From the NCBI GenBank assembly GCA_035358815.1, contig DAOPQC010000003.1, positions 583,433 to 647,432 on the forward strand: a DNA stretch of 64,000 bases. The letters run 5' to 3'. Position 1 is the stretch's first letter. Each line of letters starts with the position of its first letter. The notes beneath the pieces are model-generated. The model was not told the origin of the DNA, ran no database searches, and saw only the letters and a program-made list of their open reading frames with translations. The position numbers and the translations under genes were made by a program. Below, in pieces: positions 1 to 8,131 of this stretch. Origin of the DNA: Thermoanaerobaculales bacterium (lineage in GTDB: Bacteria > Acidobacteriota > Thermoanaerobaculia > Thermoanaerobaculales > Sulfomarinibacteraceae).

Positions 1-1307
1 CCGGGGCCGACCCGCGGCAGGTGGCCGAACCCGCCGTCGAGCACGGTCGGCGCCGACCAGGTGTCGCCGAGGTCGTCGGAGGACTGCAGGTAGGGGTAGT
101 AGGCGACGTAGAGCCGGGTCGAGTCCGGCGCCTCCGGCCGGGGCCCGGTGCCCAGCCACGGCTTGTCGACGAACTCGTTGACGGGGTAGGTCATGACCGA
201 GGGCTCGAAGGCGGTCGAGCCGGCCTGCTTGCGGGCCACCCAGACGCCGCCCGGGACCGCGGTGTAGGCGACCCCGCCCGCCCACAGGATGCCGGTCCGG
301 TGATCGTAGCCGGTCATCGGGTCGCCCTCCATGTCGCACTGGCCGGCTGGCGGCGGGCGCAGCAGGAAGTCGTCCCAGGTGCCGCCGCCGTCCGTGCTGA
401 CCGCGACGCCGACCCGGACCTGACCGCCGTCCCGCCAGTCGTTCCAGGCCGCCACGATCTCGTCGGTCGCCGGGTCGGCCGCGGCGATCGTGGTCTCGCT
501 GCCGTCGGCCGTCCCGCCCGCGGCGTCGACCCGCACCGGCGGGCCGATGGTCGGGCCGCCGTCCTGGAGCCGGCCATCCTCGACCCTCGCCCTCGCCACC
601 TCGCCGATATCGGCGAGCTGCTCCAGGGTTCCGGGCAGGGGCGCGCCCAGGGCGCGCGCCCGCTCGAGGTGCTGTCGCGCGAGCTCCGGCTCGCCGCGCA
701 GGAAGTGGCAAGCGGCGAGCCGCGCCTGCGCCTCGCCGTGCTCGGGGTCGGCGGCCGCGACCAGCGACCACTGCTCGATGGCGTCGTCGAGCCGGCCCAG
801 GCTCTCCAGCGCGCCGGCGGCCGCCGCTCGCAGCTCGACGGCGGAGGGCTCGGCCTCGACGCCGGTGAGGAGCGCCGCCGCCGCCTCCTGCCAGCGGCGG
901 ACCAGGATCAGGGACCTGCCCAGCCCCCGGTACCCTTCGGCGAGGCCGGGGTCCGCCACCACCGCGTCGGTGAACGCCCGCAGGGCGGCCAGCCGGCGGC
1001 CGTCCCGGATCGCCTCGTCGCCGAGGGCCACGAGCCGGCGGGCGGCCGTCTCGCCAGTCTGCCGCGGTCGCCAGGCCGGATCGACGACGGCCCGGTCGTG
1101 CCGGTAGATCAGCCCGGCCATGGCTTCGGCGAGCCGCTGGTCGAGAACGCCGCCGGTCGAGGGCGGCCGCGGGGAGGCCCCCTGCCGGGCGGCGCCCGTC
1201 GTGCCACAGCCGCCGGTCAACATTGCCGCTGCGAGCCCAACCGCGGCCAGCGCCGCGGCGGGCCGCATCGGCGAGCAGCCACCCGCAAAACCTCCACCGA
1301 AGCGCAC
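1..1307 (-). CDS. Lipoprotein with TPR region and Asp-box (BNR/sialidase-like) repeats, C-terminus cut off by window edge
   Basis: Reverse-strand frame of 435 codons running off the window at position 1. The GTG at 1307 is preceded by AGGAGGAG at good spacing; an in-frame ATG lies at 1268. The N-terminus has a hydrophobic stretch ending in a lipobox (LTGGC, Cys about residue 34), so an outer-envelope lipoprotein is likely. Residues about 95-222 are alanine-rich helical repeats of TPR type. From about residue 225 the protein turns beta-rich, with Asp-box motifs (STDGGGTW near 300; SSDDLGDTW near 400) like those of BNR/sialidase-fold propellers. Asp-boxes mark the fold, not sialidase activity, and no catalytic residues can be judged in the visible part. 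Role unknown; an extracytoplasmic binding or hydrolytic protein is plausible. Confidence 0.7.
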   Translation of the reverse strand, partial: MRFGGGFAGGCSPMRPAAALAAVGLAAAMLTGGCGTTGAARQGASPRPPSTGGVLDQRLAEAMAGLIYRHDRAVVDPAWRPRQTGETAARRLVALGDEAIRDGRRLAALRAFTDAVVADPGLAEGYRGLGRSLILVRRWQEAAAALLTGVEAEPSAVELRAAAAGALESLGRLDDAIEQWSLVAAADPEHGEAQARLAACHFLRGEPELARQHLERARALGAPLPGTLEQLADIGEVARARVEDGRLQDGGPTIGPPVRVDAAGGTADGSETTIAAADPATDEIVAAWNDWRDGGQVRVGVAVSTDGGGTWDDFLLRPPPAGQCDMEGDPMTGYDHRTGILWAGGVAYTAVPGGVWVARKQAGSTAFEPSVMTYPVNEFVDKPWLGTGPRPEAPDSTRLYVAYYPYLQSSDDLGDTWSAPTVLDGGFGHLPRVGP

Positions 1308-1622
1308 GGCCTCTCCTCCTCCCGGGTCTCGGCCCCAGCCGGCCGAGCCCGTCCGCAGCCTCACGCTAGCGGAGCGGGATCCGCTTTGCAACGCGCCGCC
1401 CAGCTCGCCGTTGGACCCGTCACGCCGGGTGCGGCAGCGGGCGGGCTCGGGGACGGACACGGGCGCGGACCCCATCGACTCGCGGCGCCGGGGCGCCGCT
1501 CGCGCAGGGCAGGCTCCACAAGCACGGAAGCGGATCCGGCTTCGCGTTCCGGCTCGCCGTGACACGAGCGGGCGCGGGCGGGGGACGAGCCCCCAGATCC
1601 TAGCCCCTAGATCCTCCTCGTG
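1308..1622. repeat. Gene-free stretch with degenerate copies of both dispersed repeat families
   Basis: No gene seen. Around 1525-1560 is the string GCGGATCCGGCTTCGC followed by TTCCGGCTC, also found at about 12263-12290. At 1588-1620 is a copy of the AGATCCTAG-type element (CCCCCAGATCCTAGCCCC, then a second AGATCCT). Both families recur elsewhere in the window. Confidence 0.55.
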
Positions 1623-1652
1623 TTGACAGTCGGCGACGCCGGTTGCTAAGAT
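1623..1652 (+). promoter_or_regulatory. Sigma-70 type promoter for the tRNA-Val pair
   Basis: TTGACA at 1623-1628 (perfect -35), an 18-bp spacer and TAAGAT at 1647-1652 (-10), the latter preceded by TGC as in an extended -10. Predicted start is near 1659, giving a leader of about 100 nt before the first tRNA at 1758. Confidence 0.7.
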
Positions 1653-1757
1653 CCGGGTTCGCCCTGCGGGGCGAGTGGTTCTTTGTCAGACACCAGGGTC
1701 GAAGACGGGTTGCAAGCGCCATGCCCGGCCGCCGGGGGGCCACCTGTCAGCAGCCAC

Positions 1758-1834
1758 AGGCGCGTAGCTCAGATGGTTAGAGTGCTACCTTGACACGGTA
1801 GAGGTCCGCGGTTCGATCCCGCGCGCGCCTACCA
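1758..1834 (+). tRNA. tRNA-Val, anticodon GAC
   Basis: 77-nt cloverleaf with CCA encoded. Acceptor AGGCGCG pairs with CGCGCCT, the anticodon stem is CTACC/GGTAG with loop TTGACAC (anticodon GAC), and the T arm is CGCGG-TTCGATC-CCGCG. It shares its acceptor stem with the second tRNA-Val 12 nt downstream, and both probably come from the promoter at 1623-1652. Confidence 0.95.
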
Positions 1835-1846
1835 CGAACTTCGCGC

Positions 1847-1923
1847 AGGCGCGTAGCTCAGTTGGTTAGAGCGCATCCCTCACACGGATGAGGTCATCGG
1901 TTCGAGCCCGATCGCGCCTACCA
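1847..1923 (+). tRNA. tRNA-Val, anticodon CAC
   Basis: 77-nt cloverleaf with CCA encoded. Acceptor AGGCGCG/CGCGCCT, anticodon stem CATCC/GGATG with loop CTCACAC (anticodon CAC), T-loop TTCGAGC. It is in tandem with tRNA-Val(GAC) and is followed 13 nt later by a terminator. Confidence 0.95.
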
Positions 1924-1936
1924 GTGAACACGTCTT

Positions 1937-1961
1937 CCCGACCCCGGTGGTCGGGTTTTTT
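1937..1961 (+). terminator. Rho-independent terminator after the tRNA-Val pair
   Basis: Stem CCCGACC/GGTCGGG with a 5-nt loop, followed by six T. It ends only 15 nt before the thrS start codon, so thrS needs readthrough, a promoter inside the tRNA region, or controlled termination here. Confidence 0.85.
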
Positions 1962-1976
1962 ACTTTTGGAAGAGAG

Positions 1977-3923
1977 ATGATGAAAGCCACGATTCGAGTC
2001 AAGCTGCCGGACGGGAGCGAGCGCGACGTCCCGGTGGGGACAACGGTCCTCGAAGCGGCCGCGTCGATCGGCCCGCGGCTGGCCCGCGACACCGTCGCCG
2101 GCCTGGTCAACGGCCAGCTCGTCGACCTGCGGACTCCGCTCGGCCAGGACGCGGAGCTGCGCATCGTCACCGGCAAGGACCCGGAGGGCGGCGAGGTCAT
2201 CCGCCACTCCGCCGAGCACGTGCTGGCGGAGGCGGTCAAGCGGCTGTGGCCGGGCACCCCGATCGACGCCGGCCGCCAGGACCACACCGAGAAGTACCAG
2301 TACGACTTCCGCTTCCCGCGGCCGTTCACGCCCGAGGACTTCCCGCGCATCGAGGAGGAGATGCGCCGGATCATCGCCGAGGACGTCGCCTTCGAGCGCA
2401 TCGAGACCGATCGCGAGGCCGCGCAGGCGGTGATGCGGGAGCGCGGCGAGGATCTCAAGCTGGTCCGGCTCGCCGACATCCCGGAGGGCGAGACCATCAC
2501 GCTGTACCGCAGCGGCGGCTTCGTCGACCTGTGCCGCGGCCCGCACGTGCAGCGGACCTCCCAGATCGGGGCGGTCCGGCTGCTCGAGTCCTCCGGCGCC
2601 TACTTCAAGGGCGACGAGCGCAACGAGATGCTGCAGCGCATCTACGGCACTGCGTTCGCGAGCCAGCAGGAGCTCGACGCCTACTTCGCGCGGCTCGAGG
2701 AGGCGCGCCGCCGCGATCACCGCCGGATCGGCCGCGAGCTCGACTTGTTCTCGTTCCACGCCGAGGCGCCGGCCAGCCCCTTCTTCCACCCGCGGGGCGC
2801 CGTCGTCTACAACGCGCTGATCGACCTGATGCGGGAGAAGTACCGGCACTACGGCTACGAGGAGGTGATCACGCCCCAGATCTTCAGCGCCGATCTGTGG
2901 CGGCGGTCCGGGCACTGGGACAACTACCGCGACGACATGTTCTACGCCGACGGCTACGAGCTGGCGGGCGAGCGGACCAGCAGTGTCAAGCCGATGAACT
3001 GCCCGTCCCACTGCGTGCTCTACGGCACTCGCGCCCACTCCTACCGCGACTTGCCGCGGCGGATCGCCGACTTCGGCCGCCTCCACCGCTACGAGCGCTC
3101 GGGAGTGGTGACCGGCCTGACCCGGGTCCGCAGCTTCTCCCAGGACGACGCCCACATCTTCTGCACCCCCGAGCAGATCGAGGCCGAGGTCACCTCGCTC
3201 TTCGACTTCATCTTCGAGGTCTACGGGCTGTTCGGCTTCGGCAACGTCGCGGTCAAGCTGGCGACCCGGCCGGCCAAGGCGATCGGCGAGGAGGCGGTCT
3301 GGAGGCACGCGGAGCGGGTGCTGGCCGCCTGCCTCGACGCCCGCGACGAGGTCGACTACACGTTGAACCCGGGCGAGGGCGCGTTCTACGGCCCCAAGAT
3401 CGACTTCGACGTCCTGGACGCGATCGGCCGCAGCTGGCAGCTCGCCACCATCCAGCTCGACTTCAACCTGCCGGAGCGCTTCGACCTCAGCTACGTCGAC
3501 TCGGCCGGCGTCTCGCGCCGGCCGGTGATGATCCACCGCGCCATCCTCGGCTCGCTCGAGCGCTTCTTCGGGGTGATGCTCGAGCACTTCGCCGGCGACC
3601 TGCCGCCGTGGCTGGCGCCGGAGCAGGCGCGGGTGCTGCCGATCACCGATGCGGTCGTCGGCTACGCCGAGTCGGTGGCGCAGGAGCTGAGGCAGCGCGG
3701 GCTGCGGGTCGACGTCGACCGCCGCTCGGAGAAGCTCGGGTACAAGATCCGGGACGGCGAGACCATGAAGGTTCCCTACCTGCTGGTGGTCGGCCAGCGG
3801 GAGGCTGACGAGCGCACCGTCTCCCTGCGGCTGCGCCACCGTCGCGACGAGGGCGTCCAACCTCTCGCAGCGGTGGTGGAGCGGATTGCGGGCGCGGCGC
3901 GCGCACGTTCATTGACGCTGTGA
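1977..3923 (+). CDS. thrS: Threonyl-tRNA synthetase
   Basis: Charges tRNA-Thr in the cytoplasm. 648 aa, the usual full length. Domains in order: N-terminal TGS (about 1-63), the editing domain with HSAEH (near residue 76) and the later LCRGPH motif, and the class II catalytic core. The core shows KPMNCPSHC (zinc Cys), RYERSGVVTGLTRVRSF and DDAHIFC (motif 2 and second zinc ligand), and MIHRAILGSLERF near 519 (third zinc ligand and motif 3). A C-terminal anticodon-binding domain follows. Start chosen at the first of two adjacent ATG codons (1977, 1980) after GGAAGAGAG; upstream in-frame codons belong to the terminator. It heads thrS-rpmI-rplT-pheS-pheT. infC, which commonly sits between thrS and rpmI, is absent. 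Confidence 0.97.
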   Translation: MMKATIRVKLPDGSERDVPVGTTVLEAAASIGPRLARDTVAGLVNGQLVDLRTPLGQDAELRIVTGKDPEGGEVIRHSAEHVLAEAVKRLWPGTPIDAGRQDHTEKYQYDFRFPRPFTPEDFPRIEEEMRRIIAEDVAFERIETDREAAQAVMRERGEDLKLVRLADIPEGETITLYRSGGFVDLCRGPHVQRTSQIGAVRLLESSGAYFKGDERNEMLQRIYGTAFASQQELDAYFARLEEARRRDHRRIGRELDLFSFHAEAPASPFFHPRGAVVYNALIDLMREKYRHYGYEEVITPQIFSADLWRRSGHWDNYRDDMFYADGYELAGERTSSVKPMNCPSHCVLYGTRAHSYRDLPRRIADFGRLHRYERSGVVTGLTRVRSFSQDDAHIFCTPEQIEAEVTSLFDFIFEVYGLFGFGNVAVKLATRPAKAIGEEAVWRHAERVLAACLDARDEVDYTLNPGEGAFYGPKIDFDVLDAIGRSWQLATIQLDFNLPERFDLSYVDSAGVSRRPVMIHRAILGSLERFFGVMLEHFAGDLPPWLAPEQARVLPITDAVVGYAESVAQELRQRGLRVDVDRRSEKLGYKIRDGETMKVPYLLVVGQREADERTVSLRLRHRRDEGVQPLAAVVERIAGAARARSLTL

Positions 3924-3939
3924 GCACAAGGAGATCGAG

Positions 3940-4140
3940 ATGCCGAAGATGAAGACCCACCGCGGTGCGGCCAAGCGGGTCAAGAAGACCGCGAGCGGCA
4001 AGCTGAAGCGGAGCCGCGCCTACCACTCCCACATCCTCGAGAAGAAGAGCACCAAGCGCAAGCGCCGCCTGCGCTCCTCGGCCCTGGTGTCGCCGTCCGA
4101 CGCCAAGGTCCTGACCCGCATGCTGTCGGGCGCGAAGTAG
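3940..4140 (+). CDS. rpmI: 50S ribosomal protein L35
   Basis: 66 aa, very basic, with the L35 start MPKMKTHRGAAKRVKKTASGK and the typical HILEKKSTKRKRRLR segment. Binds 23S rRNA during assembly of the large subunit. RBS AAGGAG precedes the ATG. It begins 16 nt after thrS, leaving no room for the structured L20-binding leader known upstream of rpmI or infC in some bacteria, and it is followed 9 nt later by rplT. Confidence 0.97.
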   Translation: MPKMKTHRGAAKRVKKTASGKLKRSRAYHSHILEKKSTKRKRRLRSSALVSPSDAKVLTRMLSGAK

Positions 4141-4149
4141 GGGGTAGCC

Positions 4150-4515
4150 ATGAGAGTTGCACGCTCGACGCACCGCAAGGACCGCCGATCCAAGATCCTC
4201 AAGCGAGCCGAGGGCTACTGGGGAGGCAAGTCCCGCCTGCACCGGATCGCCAAGCAGGCGGTGGACAAGGCACAGCTGTCCGCCTACCGCGACCGCCGGC
4301 AGCGCAAGCGGACGTTCCGGCGGCTGTGGATCGCCCGCATCAACGCCGCCGCCCGCGACAACGGCACCACCTACAGCGCGCTGATCGCCGGGCTGAAGAG
4401 CGCCGGCTGCACGCTCGACCGCAAGGTGCTCGCCGACCTCGCGGCGCGCGACCCCAAGGCCTTCGGCCAGCTGGTCGAGCTGGCTCGCTCTGCCGGAGCC
4501 GCCGCCGGAAGCTGA
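4150..4515 (+). CDS. rplT: 50S ribosomal protein L20
   Basis: 121 aa. Begins MRVARSTHRKDRRSKILKRA and contains GYWGGKSRLHRIAKQAV, which differs slightly from the usual GY-G-R-kN-R--AK-aV pattern of L20 but is clearly homologous, and RLWIARINAAARDNGTTYS, the conserved L20 core. Early 23S rRNA-binding assembly protein. In the thrS-rpmI-rplT-pheST operon, 9 nt after rpmI and 7 nt before pheS. The C-terminal tail (AGAAAGS) is low-complexity. Confidence 0.97.
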   Translation: MRVARSTHRKDRRSKILKRAEGYWGGKSRLHRIAKQAVDKAQLSAYRDRRQRKRTFRRLWIARINAAARDNGTTYSALIAGLKSAGCTLDRKVLADLAARDPKAFGQLVELARSAGAAAGS

Positions 4516-4522
4516 GGACGGC

Positions 4523-5572
4523 ATGAGTATCGCCCGGCTCGATCAGGCGCGTGCCGACTTCCGCGCCGCGCTGGCCGCGGCGGGGCGCGACCCGGAGGCC
4601 CTGGAGCGGGTGCGGGTCGCCTTCGCCGGCCAGCGCTCCGGGCTGCTGCGCGATCTCGCGGCGGCGCTGCGCGAGCTGCCGCCCGAGGAGAAGCGGGACT
4701 ACGGCCGCGCCCTCAACGAGCTCAAGGCCGAGATCGAGGAGGCGCTGGCCGCCGCTCGAGGGGCGGTCGTTGACGCCACGACCGGTGCCGTCACGGTCAC
4801 CGGCCTCAAGGCCACCGTTCGCGCCCCGGTCGACGTCACGCTGCCCGGCCGCCGCCCGCCGCGCGGCGCCGAGCACCCGGTCCAGCTGGTGCGGCGCCGG
4901 GTCGAGTCGATCTTCCTGCGCATGGGCTACGACGTCGAGGACGGGCCCGAGGTCGAGGACGACTGGCACAACTTCGAGGCCCTCAACATCCCGCCCGACC
5001 ACCCCGCCCGCGACGACCAGGACACCTTCTACCTGCCGGGCGGGATGCTGCTGCGGACCCACACCTCGCCGGTCCAGGCGCGGGTCATGGAGCGGCGGCA
5101 GCCGCCGATCCGGATCATCGTGCCCGGCCGGGTCTACCGGCGCGACTCCGACCTGCGGCACTCGCCGATGTTCCACCAGGTCGAGGGGCTGCTGGTCGAC
5201 GAGGGGATCACCTTCGGCCACCTCAAGGCGACGCTCGAGACCTTCCTGCGCGCGCTGTTCTCCGAGGAGGTGGCGGTGCGGCTGCGGCCCGGGTACTTCC
5301 CGTTCACGGAGCCCTCGGCCGAGGTCGACATCAGCTGCATCTTCTGCGGCCAGGCCGGGTGCGGCGTGTGCTCGCGATCGGGCTGGATCGAGATCCTGGG
5401 GGCGGGCATGGTCGACCCCCGGGTGTTCGAGGCGGTCGGCATCGACCCCGAGCGCTACACCGGCTTCGCCTTCGGGCTCGGGCTCGACCGGGTCGCGATG
5501 CTGGTCCACGGCATCCCCGACCTGCGCCAGATGTTCGAGGGCGACCAGCGCCTGACGAGGCAGTTCGCATGA
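4523..5572 (+). CDS. pheS: Phenylalanyl-tRNA synthetase alpha subunit
   Basis: 349 aa, normal length. The N-terminal about 90 residues form the helical tRNA-binding arm. The class II catalytic domain follows, with VRRRVESIFLRMGYDVEDGPE, DDWHNFEALNIPPDHPARD, motif 2 (YRRDSDLRHSPMFHQVEG) and motif 3 (GFAFGLGLDRVAML). Cys-rich CIFCGQAGCGVCSRSGW is the segment before the PheS motif 3 region. Acts with PheT as an alpha2-beta2 enzyme that charges tRNA-Phe. Its stop codon overlaps the pheT start (ATGA at 5569-5572), implying translational coupling that would help keep subunit stoichiometry. Confidence 0.97.
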   Translation: MSIARLDQARADFRAALAAAGRDPEALERVRVAFAGQRSGLLRDLAAALRELPPEEKRDYGRALNELKAEIEEALAAARGAVVDATTGAVTVTGLKATVRAPVDVTLPGRRPPRGAEHPVQLVRRRVESIFLRMGYDVEDGPEVEDDWHNFEALNIPPDHPARDDQDTFYLPGGMLLRTHTSPVQARVMERRQPPIRIIVPGRVYRRDSDLRHSPMFHQVEGLLVDEGITFGHLKATLETFLRALFSEEVAVRLRPGYFPFTEPSAEVDISCIFCGQAGCGVCSRSGWIEILGAGMVDPRVFEAVGIDPERYTGFAFGLGLDRVAMLVHGIPDLRQMFEGDQRLTRQFA

Positions 5573-7599
5573 AGTTCGACCTCGGCTGGCTGTGCGAGCT
5601 CATCGACCGGGCTCCGGATCCGGACACCGTCGCCGAGCGGCTGACCGCCTGCGGGTTTCTGGTCGAGCTGCGTGAACGGGCCGCCGACGGCGAGGTCTGG
5701 GAGATCGAGGTCACCACCAACCGGCCCGACGCCATGAGCCACCGCGGGCTGGCCCGCGAGCTCGCCGTCGCCACCGGCGCCGCCCTGCGACCGCTGACCG
5801 TGGAGCTGACCGAGGACGCGGAGCCGGCCGCTGCCGTCGCGGCGGTCGAGGTCGCCGAGCCCAAGCTGTGCTCGAGGTACGTGGCGAGGGTGGTGCGCGG
5901 GGTGGCCGCCGTCGCCTCGCCGGGCTGGCTCCAGCAGCGCCTCGAGCGCTGCGGGGTGCGGCCGATCAACGCCGCCGTCGACGTCACCAACTACGTGCTG
6001 CTCGCGCTCGGACAGCCGCTGCACGCCTTCGACCTGGCGCTCCTGTCCGGGCGCCGGATCGTGGTGCGCCGCGCCGCTCCCGGGGAGCGGCTGACCACCC
6101 TCGACGGCGAGGCGCGGGAGCTCGATCCGACGATGCTCGTGATCGCGGACGCCGAGCGGGCGGTGGCGCTGGCCGGCATCATGGGCGGCGCGGACTCCGA
6201 GATCTCCCCCGGCACGTCCGACCTGTTGATCGAGAGCGCCCACTTCGACCCGCTCACCGTGCGCCGCGCCGCCCGCCGGCTCGGCATGCACACCGAGGCC
6301 TCGCATCGCTTCGAGCGCGGCTGCGACCCGGAGATGGCCGCGACCGCGTGCGACGTCGCTGCGGCGATGATCGCCACGCTGTGCGGCGGCCGCGTCTGCC
6401 AGGGCCGGATCGACGTCGACGCGCGGCCTCGCACGCCGCGCACGATGACGTTCTCGGTGGCCGGGCTGGCGCGCTTCGCCGGCCTCGACATCGCGGGCGC
6501 GGACGTGCTGCGGATCCTGGACGGGCTCGGTTTCGCCCCCCGCGCGGACGGCGACCGGGTGGTGGTGACGGCGCCGTCGCACCGCGTCGACATCGACCGC
6601 GTCGCCGACCTCTACGAGGAGGTGATCCGCCACGTCGGCTACGGCGCGGTCCCGGCACGGATGCCGGTGCTGGCGACCTCGCCCGGCCACCGCCACCCCA
6701 ACTGGGAGCTGGTGGACCGCTCACGCGACGCGGCGGTCGCGGTCGGGCTCGCCGAGGTCATGACCTTCGCCTTCATCGATCCCGAGGACGATGCCCTCGC
6801 CGGCGCGCTGCCGCTGCCGGGCGGGCCGCCGCTCCCGATCGCCAACCCGCTCGCCCGCACCCAGAGCGTGATGCGGCGGTCGCTGCTGCCGGGCCTGCTC
6901 GCCGGCGCCCGCGGCAACCTCAACCGGGGCGAGCGGGCGCTCGCGATCTTCGAGCATGGCAGGGTGTTCGCCGCGGGTGACGACGGGGCGCCGGTCGAGC
7001 GCGAGCGGCTGGCGCTCGCCCTGGCCGGCTTGCGCGACGGCGCCGGGGTGTCGTTCGCCGCGCTCAAGGGCGTGGTCGAGGAGCTGTCCGACCGGATCGG
7101 CCTGCCGCAGGTCGAGTGGCGGCGCGGCGGCGCCCCGTGGCTCGACGAGGCGGAGGGCGCGGTGCTGGCCGTCGGCGACGCCGTCATCGGCCTTGCCGGG
7201 CTGCTGGCCGCCGGCCCGGCCGCCCGCTGGGAGCTCCGGCAGCCGGTCTACGCCGCCGAGCTGGATCTCGGGGCCGCCACCGGGCACAAGCCGCCGGTTC
7301 GCTTCCAGCCGGTGCCGCGGTTCCCGTCGGTGGTGGCGGACATGACCGTCGAGCATCCGACCAGCCTCCCCTTCGCGGCGCTCGTCGGCACGGTGCGGGA
7401 GCTCGCGACCGGGCTCGTCGAGACGGTCGAGCTGCAGGCCAGGTTCAGCGGCGGCGCGCTGCCGGAGGACCGGGTGCGGACGACCCTGCGGCTGGTCTAC
7501 CGCCACCCCGAGCGGTCGCTGACCCAGGACGAGGTCAACGCCGCCCAGGCCGAGCTCAAGGCGCGGCTCGCCGCGCGACACGAGGTGAGCTTTGCGTGA
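5569..7599 (+). CDS. pheT: Phenylalanyl-tRNA synthetase beta subunit, short form without the N-terminal tRNA-binding domain
   Basis: 676 aa, against about 800 in most bacteria. The protein opens with the B1 helix (MKFDLGWLCELIDRAP...) and passes directly from LVELRERAADGEVW to EIEVTTNRPDAMSHRG. The roughly 120-residue EMAP/OB-fold domain that separates these segments in E. coli PheT is missing, with no frame break. The rest is intact: B3/B4 editing domain (RPINAAVDVTNYVLLALGQPLHAFD; HTEASHRFERGCDP), B5, catalytic-like domain, and a C-terminal anticodon-binding ferredoxin-like domain (VPRFPSVVADMTV to the end). The ATG overlaps the pheS stop. Earlier in-frame codons lie inside pheS and are not used. 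Confidence 0.95.
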   Translation: MKFDLGWLCELIDRAPDPDTVAERLTACGFLVELRERAADGEVWEIEVTTNRPDAMSHRGLARELAVATGAALRPLTVELTEDAEPAAAVAAVEVAEPKLCSRYVARVVRGVAAVASPGWLQQRLERCGVRPINAAVDVTNYVLLALGQPLHAFDLALLSGRRIVVRRAAPGERLTTLDGEARELDPTMLVIADAERAVALAGIMGGADSEISPGTSDLLIESAHFDPLTVRRAARRLGMHTEASHRFERGCDPEMAATACDVAAAMIATLCGGRVCQGRIDVDARPRTPRTMTFSVAGLARFAGLDIAGADVLRILDGLGFAPRADGDRVVVTAPSHRVDIDRVADLYEEVIRHVGYGAVPARMPVLATSPGHRHPNWELVDRSRDAAVAVGLAEVMTFAFIDPEDDALAGALPLPGGPPLPIANPLARTQSVMRRSLLPGLLAGARGNLNRGERALAIFEHGRVFAAGDDGAPVERERLALALAGLRDGAGVSFAALKGVVEELSDRIGLPQVEWRRGGAPWLDEAEGAVLAVGDAVIGLAGLLAAGPAARWELRQPVYAAELDLGAATGHKPPVRFQPVPRFPSVVADMTVEHPTSLPFAALVGTVRELATGLVETVELQARFSGGALPEDRVRTTLRLVYRHPERSLTQDEVNAAQAELKARLAARHEVSFA

Positions 7600-7624
7600 T
7601 GACCACTCCGCCGGAGGAGCTGCC

Positions 7625-7870
7625 ATGTCCCTGGATTCGGTGCTGAAGAAGCTGGAGTCGAGGATCGAGGAGTTCGTGGAGGCCCACCACCAGGCGACGG
7701 CGCGGATCGCCGGGCTCGAGGGCCGGATCAAGGAGCTCGAGGCGCAGCTCGGCGGCAGCGGCGAGCTCGAGGCCAAGGTCGCCAAGCTCGAGGCCCAGCG
7801 CGGGGAGCTCGCCGACCGCCTCGGCAGGGTCCTGGGGACGCTGGACAAGGCGCTCGCCTCGGCTGACTGA
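7625..7870 (+). CDS. Small coiled-coil protein, ZapB-like
   Basis: 81 aa, almost wholly predicted coiled coil: heptad-like leucines and isoleucines in SVLKKLESRIEEF, RIAGLEGRIKELEAQL and ELEAKVAKLEAQRGELADRL. The start at 7625 follows GGAGGAG; an upstream in-frame start at 7592 has no such site and overlaps pheT. Size, coiled coil and position just before zapA suggest a cell-division accessory protein of ZapB type that bridges Z-ring components. Coiled coils are poor evidence of family, so this rests mainly on context. Confidence 0.6.
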   Translation: MSLDSVLKKLESRIEEFVEAHHQATARIAGLEGRIKELEAQLGGSGELEAKVAKLEAQRGELADRLGRVLGTLDKALASAD

Positions 7871-7879
7871 GCCCGCTCC

Positions 7880-7907
7880 CCGGATCGCCGCCGCAGCGGC
7901 GATCCGG
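7880..7907 (+). terminator. GC-rich hairpin after the zapB-like gene
   Basis: Perfect 12-bp stem CCGGATCGCCGC/GCGGCGATCCGG with loop CGCA, 9 nt after the stop codon. There is no T-tract, so it may stabilise the 3' end or act as a weak terminator. It directly abuts the repeat element at 7910. Confidence 0.45.
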
Positions 7908-7909
7908 TC

Positions 7910-8060
7910 GTTCCCGTTCCCGCTCCCGTACCCGTTCCCGGACGGTCGGCGGCATTGCCAGGTCGGCGCTGTCGGCCGGGCCGCAGCATTGCCAGACGGT
8001 GTTTCGAGGGTCGCTTTCGGGAACGGGAACGGGTACGGGAACGGGAACGGGAGCGGGAAC
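7910..8060. repeat. Dispersed element 1: inverted arms of GGGAAC-type hexamers around a 77-bp core
   Basis: Left arm 7910-7939 (plus CGG) is five hexamers of GTTCCC type (GTTCCC, GCTCCC and GTACCC variants). Right arm 8019-8060 is seven hexamers of GGGAAC type (GGGTAC and GGGAGC variants). The arms are reverse complements. The core holds two direct copies of GCATTGCCAG. The same architecture recurs at 54212, 57115 and 61422. After the right arm, 8065-8083 forms a hairpin GAGGCCCC/GGGGCCTC, then the zapA promoter region. Confidence 0.85.
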
Positions 8061-8104
8061 GAAAGAGGCCCCTCTGGGGCCTCAAACGTCGCCCCTTGAT
8101 GCTG

Positions 8105-8110
8105 TATACT
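8105..8110 (+). promoter_or_regulatory. Probable -10 box of zapA
   Basis: TATACT at 8105-8110, five of six bases matching TATAAT, 21 nt before the zapA start. No good -35 is seen. The leader would contain the AAAGGAG ribosome binding site. Confidence 0.45.
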
Positions 8111-8131
8111 TGGACGTGGAAAGGAGCATCG

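Noticed and set aside
1924..1976. T-box or ThrRS operator upstream of thrS
   Set aside because: Only the tRNA terminator and 15 nt precede the start. There is no T-box bulge motif and no room for a tRNA-Thr-like leader.
1866..3860. Long open frame on the reverse strand opposite thrS
   Set aside because: A shadow of GC-rich thrS codons: third-position GC makes stops rare on the opposite strand, and its translation has no recognisable domain.
3924..3939. L20-binding leader upstream of rpmI
   Set aside because: The 16-nt gap cannot hold it; no such structure is seen upstream in thrS either.
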